DNA from: Streptomyces sp. NBC_00370
Lineage (GTDB): Bacteria > Actinomycetota > Actinomycetes > Streptomycetales > Streptomycetaceae
Assembly (NCBI RefSeq): GCF_036084755.1
Contig: NZ_CP107968.1
Span: 7,944,001 to 8,008,000 of the forward strand
DNA: 64,000 nt
Reading direction: 5' to 3'
Both the position numbers and the translations under genes were made by a program. Positions 59,401 through 64,000 of the stretch are shown here, one piece after another. Position 1 is the stretch's first letter. Each line of letters opens with the position of its first letter. The notes beneath the pieces were generated by a model, which saw only the letters and a list, made by a program, of their open reading frames with translations, was not told the DNA's origin and did no database searches.

Positions 59401-59458
59401 CGGTACAGCGGCGCGCCCCCCGACGGATCCGTCCGTCGGGGGGCGCGCCGCTGTACCG
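59401..59458. terminator. 27-bp perfect hairpin between convergent genes
   Basis: The 27-base arms (59401-59427 and 59432-59458) are perfectly complementary around a TCCG loop; the core is GCGCGCCCCCC/GGGGGGCGCGC. There is no U tract. It lies 10 bases after one stop and 6 before the opposing stop, serving both genes as a terminator or RNA-end stabiliser. Confidence 0.85.
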
Positions 59459-59464
59459 AGACCG

Positions 59465-60946
59465 CTAGGCCGTCGGGGTGTCGCCGTCGGTCGGTTTACG
59501 GGCGGACAGTGGCGCCGCGATGTCTTCGAGGGACTTGCCCTCGGCCGCCACCGCGAAGACCACGGCGACCAGGCCCGCGAGCACCATCAGGGAGGCGCCG
59601 ATGCAGAACGCGATGACCGCGTCACCGACGTTCCCGCTCGACGTGAGGCTGGAGAAGAGCAGCGGGCCCGAGATACCGCCGGCCGCCGTGCCGATCGCGT
59701 AGAAGAACGCGATGGCCATGGCGCGGGTCTCCATCGGGAAGACCTCGCTGACCGTCAGATACGCGGAGCTGGCGCCCGCCGAGGCGAAGAACAGCACCCC
59801 GGCCCAGCAGATGGTCATGGTCGTCGCGTTGAGCCAGCCGCTGTTGAAGACCCAGGCGGTGACGAACAGCAGCAGGCCGGAGAGGATGTAGGTGCCCGAG
59901 ATCATCTTCCGGCGGCCCACGGTGTCGAAGAGCCGGCCGAGCAGCAGCGGGCCCAGGAAGTTGCCGAAGGCGATGGCGGCGAAGAAGTAGCCCGTCGAAC
60001 CGCTGGAGACGTCGAAGAAGTTCACCAGGATCGAGCCGAAGCCGAAGGTGATGGCGTTGTAGAGGAACGCCTGTCCGACGAAGAGCGAGAAGCCGAGAAT
60101 CGCCCGCTTGGGGTACTGCTGGAAGAGCGACGTGGCGATCTCGCCGAACCCGACGGAGCGGCGCTGTTCGATGGTGATGGCCGATCCGGGCTCGGGCAGC
60201 GGCTTGCCCTTCTCCGCCTCGATCTGCCGCTCCACGCCGTCGACGAGTTCGTTCGCGCCCTCCGACTGCCCGTGGATGAACATCCACCGGGGGCTCTCCG
60301 GGACATGCCGCCTGACCAGCAGGATGACCAGGCCGAGTACGACCCCGAGGGCGAAGGTGAGCCGCCAGCCGACGTCCTTCGGGAAGATGTCGGTGTTCAG
60401 AGCCAGCACGGAGAGCAGGGCGCCGCCCATCGCGCCGAGCCAGTAGCTGCCGTTGATGATGAGGTCGACCCGGCCCCGGTACTTGCTCGGAATCAGCTCG
60501 TCGATCGCCGAGTTGATGGCCGCGTACTCGCCGCCGATGCCGAAGCCGGTGAGGAAGCGGAAGAGGAAGAACCACCAGACGGAGAAGGAGAGCGCCGTCG
60601 CCGCCGTCGCCGCGAGATAGACGGCGAGGGTGATGAGGAAGAGCTTCTTGCGGCCGAACCGGTCGGTGAGCCAGCCGAAGAACAGCGCGCCCGAACAGGA
60701 GCCCGCCACATACAGCGCGGCGGCCAGACCCGTGACCTGCGAGTCGGAGATCGGCAGTCCGCTGCCGTCCTCCGACAGCCGGCTCGCGATGTTCCCGACG
60801 ACGGTGACTTCGAGACCGTCCAGGATCCAGACCGTCCCCAGTCCGATCACGATCATCCAGTGCCATCGGGACCACGGGAGGCGGTCGAGCCTCGACGGGA
60901 CCTTGGTGGTGATGGTCCCCATCGTGGGGGCTCCGGAACGGCTCAT
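59465..60946 (-). CDS. MFS transporter, sugar-porter/metabolite:H+ symporter type
   Basis: 493 residues from ATG 60946 (AGGAGG six bases upstream). Twelve membrane helices; GWLTDRFGRKKLF after TM2, FRFLTGFGIGGEYAAINSAI (TM4), PESPRWMF after TM6 and GRLFDTVGRRKM in the second half are sugar-porter signatures. The charged loop insert (~residues 225-275) is longer than usual. It imports a sugar or organic acid of unknown identity. Monocistronic. Confidence 0.92.
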   Translation of the reverse strand: MSRSGAPTMGTITTKVPSRLDRLPWSRWHWMIVIGLGTVWILDGLEVTVVGNIASRLSEDGSGLPISDSQVTGLAAALYVAGSCSGALFFGWLTDRFGRKKLFLITLAVYLAATAATALSFSVWWFFLFRFLTGFGIGGEYAAINSAIDELIPSKYRGRVDLIINGSYWLGAMGGALLSVLALNTDIFPKDVGWRLTFALGVVLGLVILLVRRHVPESPRWMFIHGQSEGANELVDGVERQIEAEKGKPLPEPGSAITIEQRRSVGFGEIATSLFQQYPKRAILGFSLFVGQAFLYNAITFGFGSILVNFFDVSSGSTGYFFAAIAFGNFLGPLLLGRLFDTVGRRKMISGTYILSGLLLFVTAWVFNSGWLNATTMTICWAGVLFFASAGASSAYLTVSEVFPMETRAMAIAFFYAIGTAAGGISGPLLFSSLTSSGNVGDAVIAFCIGASLMVLAGLVAVVFAVAAEGKSLEDIAAPLSARKPTDGDTPTA

Positions 60947-61094
60947 ACTCTGCCTCCTGCTGGACAGCGGCTCCACCGGCGTCAACGGTGCTGGCTGCGG
61001 GTACCCGATGATCAAACTGCATAAACGGGGTACTTTCCCGCAGCGCCGTGCCGAACGAAGGGGGCGAAGGGAGCGAAATCGAGGCCGTTCCGGG

Positions 61095-61736
61095 TCAGGC
61101 CACGTCCGCCTTCTCCTGCTCGGCCGAGCGCTGGAGATCCTGCGGGATCTCCACGTTCCACGCGGTCATCACCGGGCGGTCGTGCTCGGTGCCGAGCCGG
61201 GAGATCGTGCCGGTCTCCAGCTTGAAGTACCCGCCGCCGGCCGGCGCGAGACCGAGGTAGCGGGCGGTGAGCACGCGCAGGAAGTGGCCGTGCGACACGA
61301 GCACGACGTCGTCGTCCGAGGTGCGCAGCGCCTCCAGGACCCTGGTGAGCACCCGGTCGGCGCGCTCACCGACCGCCGCCGGGCCCTCGCCCGGGTGGTC
61401 GGCGGGGCCGGGCGTCACTCCGTCGGTCCACAGGTCCCAGCCGGGCCGGGTCTCGTAGATCTCCTCGGTCGTGACGCCCTCGTAGCCGCCGTAGTCCCAC
61501 TCGTGCAGATCCGGTACGACCTCGTAGGGGTCGAGACCGGCCAGCTCGGCGGTGCGCCGGGTCCGCTGCGCCGGGCTGACCAGCGTCAGCCCGATTTTGA
61601 GCCCCGCCAGCAGCGGCACGACGGCGACGGCCTGTCTCTCACCGTTCTCGGTGAGCGGGAGGTCGGTGAGGCCGGTGTGCTGCCCGGAGAGGGACCAGGC
61701 GGTCTCGCCGTGCCGTACGAGGATCAACTCACCCAT
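61095..61736 (-). CDS. Histidine phosphatase (phosphoglycerate-mutase-like)
   Basis: 213 residues from ATG 61736. The catalytic motif LILVRHGETAWSLSGQHTGLTDLPLT lies at the start; the second-half DDDVVLVSHGHFLRVLTARYLGL supplies the other catalytic His. The family hydrolyses small phosphate esters (GpmB/CobC/acid phosphatase type); the exact substrate is not deducible. The frame is open to 61898 but homology starts at MGEL. Confidence 0.92.
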   Translation of the reverse strand: MGELILVRHGETAWSLSGQHTGLTDLPLTENGERQAVAVVPLLAGLKIGLTLVSPAQRTRRTAELAGLDPYEVVPDLHEWDYGGYEGVTTEEIYETRPGWDLWTDGVTPGPADHPGEGPAAVGERADRVLTRVLEALRTSDDDVVLVSHGHFLRVLTARYLGLAPAGGGYFKLETGTISRLGTEHDRPVMTAWNVEIPQDLQRSAEQEKADVA

Positions 61737-61882
61737 CGGTGCCGCCCACTTCCCGCTGTCTGACCGTCCTGCCGCCGGAGTCCCCGGCGGCCTGCTCGCC
61801 ACCAGTGTCCCCTGTAACGGCGGACGGGACATGGCGGGAATGCCACCGGGGGTCGTCGCGTTACACCGCATGTACCGCTTGA

Positions 61883-61897
61883 TGCAAACGAAACCCA
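61883..61897 (+). promoter_or_regulatory. Weak Zur-box-like sequence upstream of zinc-free rpmG
   Basis: TGCAAACGAAACCCA resembles the Streptomyces Zur box consensus TGAAAACGATTTTCA mainly in its left half. Zur is known to repress Cys-free ribosomal paralogues, so a site is expected here, but this match is poor. Confidence 0.25.
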
Positions 61898-61948
61898 TTC
61901 CCGGCTGAGGCCGGGGGTGGCGTTCACAGACAGTGTCTGGAGATGTTC

Positions 61949-62113
61949 ATGGCACGCAGCGAGATCCGCCCGGTCATCACCCTGCGCTCCACCGCGGGTA
62001 CGGGACAGACCTACGTGACGCGCAAGAACCGTAGGAACGACCCCGACCGGCTGGAGCTGCGCAAGTTCGACTCCGTGGCCGGCGAGCACGTCGTGTTCCG
62101 CGAGACCCGCTGA
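61949..62113 (+). CDS. rpmG: Ribosomal protein bL33, zinc-independent (Cys-free) form
   Basis: 54 residues. RSEIRPVITLRSTAGTGQTY, then VTRKNRRNDPDRLELRKFD, is bL33, but none of the four zinc-binding Cys is present. GGAG lies upstream of the ATG. Such C-minus paralogues replace zinc-binding copies when zinc is scarce, freeing zinc. It is followed 71 bases later by rpmE2, also Cys-free. At 54 residues it fits bL33 exactly. Confidence 0.93.
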   Translation: MARSEIRPVITLRSTAGTGQTYVTRKNRRNDPDRLELRKFDSVAGEHVVFRETR

Positions 62114-62184
62114 CCGCGCGGCGGCCCGTTCCGGGCGCCCGAGACCGTCACTCCGCAATCGTCGTTCCGAGGAAGGATCACGTA

Positions 62185-62436
62185 ATGAAGCCTCGTATCC
62201 ACCCCGTTTCCCGTCCGGTCGTCTACCGCGACCGCGCCGCGGGAGCAGCCTTCCTGACCCGTTCCACCGCTGACTCGACTCAGCGGGTGGAGTGGGAGGA
62301 CGGCAACACGTACCCCGTCATCGACGTGGAGATCTCCTCCGCGAGCCATCCGTTCTACACCGGCAAGGGCCGGGTCGTGGACACGGCAGGACGCGTGGAG
62401 CGCTTCGAACGCCGCTACGGGACAGGCCGCGGCTGA
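62185..62436 (+). CDS. rpmE2: Ribosomal protein bL31, type B (Cys-free)
   Basis: 83 residues. MKPRIHPVSRPVVYRD, STADSTQRVEWEDGNTYPV and ISSASHPFYTGKGRVVDTAGRVERF are type-B bL31; the CxxC pairs of type A are absent. GGAAGGATC precedes the ATG. With rpmG it forms a two-gene unit expected to be derepressed by zinc limitation through Zur, and it ends at a good terminator. Confidence 0.95.
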   Translation: MKPRIHPVSRPVVYRDRAAGAAFLTRSTADSTQRVEWEDGNTYPVIDVEISSASHPFYTGKGRVVDTAGRVERFERRYGTGRG

Positions 62437-62477
62437 CCTGACACCGGCCGGACGCGCCTGAATGCCTGACACGAGAA

Positions 62478-62513
62478 CCGGGCAGCACCCCAGGAGGGGG
62501 CTGCCCGGCTCTT
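62478..62513 (+). terminator. Intrinsic terminator after rpmE2
   Basis: CCGGGCAGC / GCTGCCCGG with inner CCCC/GGGG past one bulged A, followed by CTCTTT. It lies between rpmE2 and the convergent MarR gene. Confidence 0.8.
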
Positions 62514-62541
62514 TCGCGTACTGGTGCGGGACGCGGTCCGC

Positions 62542-63003
62542 TCAGCCGACCGGCGCTTCGAGGGATTCCAGGGTCCGCACCAGCGGAGCCAGCTGCGGCA
62601 GCCGCGCCGCGGCGTCCAGCGCCTCGCGCAGCGCCGCGGCGTTGGTCGGCCGTGCCTCGGCGAGCAGGTCGAGACCCGGGGCGCTCACGTTGGTGTAGAT
62701 GCCCCTGCGGTCGGTGGGGCAGAGATAGCGGACCAGCAGGCCGCGGTCCTCAAGGCGGGTCACCAGCCGGGTCGTGGCGCTCTGGCTGAGCACCACGGCC
62801 TCGGCGACCTGCTTCATCTGCAGATGGCCGCCCTCGCCGTCGTGCTGTCTGCTGAGCACGTCCAGCAGCGAGTACTCGCGCGCGCTCAGCTCGTGGGCCG
62901 CCTGAAGGGCGCGCTCTATGTGGCTCTCGATCCTGTCGTGCAGCAGCGAGAGGGCGCACCAGCCCTGGGCGAGGCCGGTGAGCGCGGGGTCGGTGGCGGT
63001 CAT
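62542..63003 (-). CDS. MarR family transcriptional regulator
   Basis: 153 residues from ATG 63003 (AGGAG five bases upstream). Winged helix: LSAREYSLLDVLSRQ, VAEAVVLSQSATTRLVTRLEDRGLL and wing CPTDRRGIYTNVS. It is divergent from an MFS exporter across a 156-base region with spaced direct repeats. It is expected to repress both genes. Confidence 0.92.
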   Translation of the reverse strand: MTATDPALTGLAQGWCALSLLHDRIESHIERALQAAHELSAREYSLLDVLSRQHDGEGGHLQMKQVAEAVVLSQSATTRLVTRLEDRGLLVRYLCPTDRRGIYTNVSAPGLDLLAEARPTNAAALREALDAAARLPQLAPLVRTLESLEAPVG

Positions 63004-63081
63004 GCGTGCTCCTGCGGGAGGGGGTGCGGCCGGTACGGGTGCTGCTGTCCAGGATAGGGCACGACTGCAATAGAGTGCGCT

Positions 63082-63106
63082 TGCAAGTAGTCGGCGTGTG
63101 CAAGTA
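63082..63106. promoter_or_regulatory. Direct repeats in the MarR-MFS intergenic region
   Basis: TGCAAGTA occurs at 63082-63089 and 63099-63106, 17 bases apart in start, in the AT-richest part of the divergent region. Partial copies (TGCAATAG, GTGCAATC) flank them. Likely operator or promoter elements for the MarR regulator. Confidence 0.45.
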
Positions 63107-63159
63107 TTGTCGACGCTTGTTAAGCGCACGTGCAATCATCCTCGGAAAGGCGACAGCCC

Positions 63160-64000
63160 ATGCCGCTCGCACTCATCGCCCTGGCCATCGGGGCCTTCGG
63201 TATCGGCACGACCGAGTTCGTGATCATGGGGCTGCTCCCCGACGTCGCCGCCGACTTCGGTGTCACGATCCCGACCGCGGGGCTGCTGGTGACCGGCTAC
63301 GCGCTCGGGGTCGTCGCCGGCGCACCGCTGATGACGCTCCTCGGCACCCGGATCTCGCGCAAACGCATGCTGATGCTCCTGATGGGGTTCTTCGTCGCCG
63401 GTAACGTCCTGTCCGCGCTCGCCACCGGCTTCGGCATGATGCTGGCCGGGCGTGTCGTGGCATCCCTCGCCCACGGAGCGTTCTTCGGGATCGGCTCCGT
63501 CGTCGCCGCGGGACTGGTCGCGCCGCACAAGAAGGCCGGCGCCATCGCCATGATGTTCACCGGACTCACCGTCGCCAACGTCGTCGGCGTACCGCTCGGC
63601 ACCTACATCGGACAGAGCGTCGGCTGGCGCGCCACGTTCTTCGTCGTCGCCGCCCTCGGCGTCGTCGGTCTCGTCGGCATCGCCAAGCTGGTGCCGGAAC
63701 AGCCGAGGCCGCAGGGTGTACGGCTGCGCCACGAACTGGCCGCCTTCCGCAACGCGCAGGTGCTGCTCGCCATGGCGATGACGGTCCTCGGCTTCGGCGC
63801 GGTCTTCGCCGCGATCACCTACATCGCGCCGATGATGACCGAGACGGCCGGCTTCGCCGACTCCTCCGTCACCTGGCTGCTGGTGCTGCTCGGCGTCGGC
63901 ATGGTCGTGGGCAACCTCGTCGGCGGGAAGTTCGCCGACCGCCGTCTGATGCCGCTGCTCTACGTCTCGCTCGGCTCGCTCGCCGTCGTCATGGCGCTGT
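63160..64000 (+). CDS. MFS exporter (DHA1, arabinose-efflux/chloramphenicol-type), 3' truncated
   Basis: The first 280 residues are present; the gene runs off the right edge. Nine or so membrane helices are seen: ALIALAIGAFGIGTTEFVIMGLLPDVAADF (TM1), motif A LGTRISRKRMLM after TM2, and TGLTVANVVGVPLGTYIGQSVGWR (motif C, drug exporters). GGAAAGG precedes the ATG. Members export sugars or antibiotics; controlled by the divergent MarR. Confidence 0.92.
   Translation, partial: MPLALIALAIGAFGIGTTEFVIMGLLPDVAADFGVTIPTAGLLVTGYALGVVAGAPLMTLLGTRISRKRMLMLLMGFFVAGNVLSALATGFGMMLAGRVVASLAHGAFFGIGSVVAAGLVAPHKKAGAIAMMFTGLTVANVVGVPLGTYIGQSVGWRATFFVVAALGVVGLVGIAKLVPEQPRPQGVRLRHELAAFRNAQVLLAMAMTVLGFGAVFAAITYIAPMMTETAGFADSSVTWLLVLLGVGMVVGNLVGGKFADRRLMPLLYVSLGSLAVVMAL

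Noticed and set aside
1..64000. tRNA, rRNA, CRISPR arrays, insertion sequences, integrase or attachment sites
   Set aside because: No cloverleaf ends, repeat-spacer series, transposase motifs or flanking direct repeats were found on reading. The region looks like ordinary chromosome with accessory metabolism.

Overview
The window is very GC-rich, with many GTG starts, ATGA/GTGA stop-start overlaps, a SpoIIE-type phosphatase, an RppA/CYP158-type pigment locus and Cys-free paralogues of ribosomal proteins L33 and L31. This points to a Streptomyces (or close relative) chromosome. No phage, insertion sequence, CRISPR array, rRNA or tRNA gene was recognised. Both window edges cut a gene: a secreted phosphodiester glycosidase/phosphoesterase on the left and an MFS exporter on the right.

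Layout. 0-12 kb is mixed housekeeping and signalling: the secreted phosphoesterase, a DUF6193-like protein, an SDR with its divergent TetR, a lipoprotein, a GNAT, a SnoaL-like protein, and a SpoIIE phosphatase / CHASE3 histidine kinase / response regulator group. 12-39 kb is a large sulfur region. It holds metX and metY, two complete polar-amino-acid-type ABC importers, a sarcosine-oxidase-like flavoenzyme, a GNAT, five luciferase-like (LLM) flavin monooxygenases, a flavin reductase, a DUF1684 protein, a glutathione-transferase-like protein, an FAD/NAD(P)-binding protein and an acyl-CoA-dehydrogenase-like (DszC/SfnB type) enzyme. TetR/NmrA and MarR/EamA pairs are embedded in it. 39-46 kb carries a secreted hydrolase-like protein, an enolase-superfamily enzyme, a CocE/NonD hydrolase, an ATP-grasp enzyme and a P450. 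46.8-49.8 kb is rppA-P450-cupin, the tetrahydroxynaphthalene/flaviolin locus. 49.9-64 kb holds an NmrA-like reductase, metF, a DUF1772 protein, an ECF42 sigma/YCII pair, TetR/MFS with a divergent aldo-keto reductase, a cold-shock protein, a repeat-containing membrane protein, a sugar-porter-type MFS, a histidine phosphatase, zinc-free rpmG/rpmE2 and a MarR/MFS pair.

The strongest signal is a family of five tiny genes at 14622, 22929(-), 23211, 32875 and 35485(-). They encode leader peptides sharing an R-x-[HV]-[IV]-D core followed, usually nine residues later, by Cys. Each sits 150-260 bases upstream of a sulfur-region operon. Two appear leaderless, with the ATG on the predicted +1, and two have strong Shine-Dalgarno sites. 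The 22929/23211 pair is driven by matched divergent promoters. A sixth, non-homologous 14-residue uORF with two Cys codons (35605) sits at the predicted start of the last sulfur operon. The operons together (importers, N-acetyltransferase, CmoJ/CmoO-like monooxygenases, flavin reductase, thiol-transferase-like protein, MetX/MetY/MetF) look like a cysteine-starvation regulon for scavenging organosulfur compounds; the substrates are inferred.

A second notable signal is a 72-base element present twice (49850-49921 and 51931-52002). It is collinear without gaps (50/72 identical) and ends at the start codon of two unrelated genes, NmrA-like and DUF1772.
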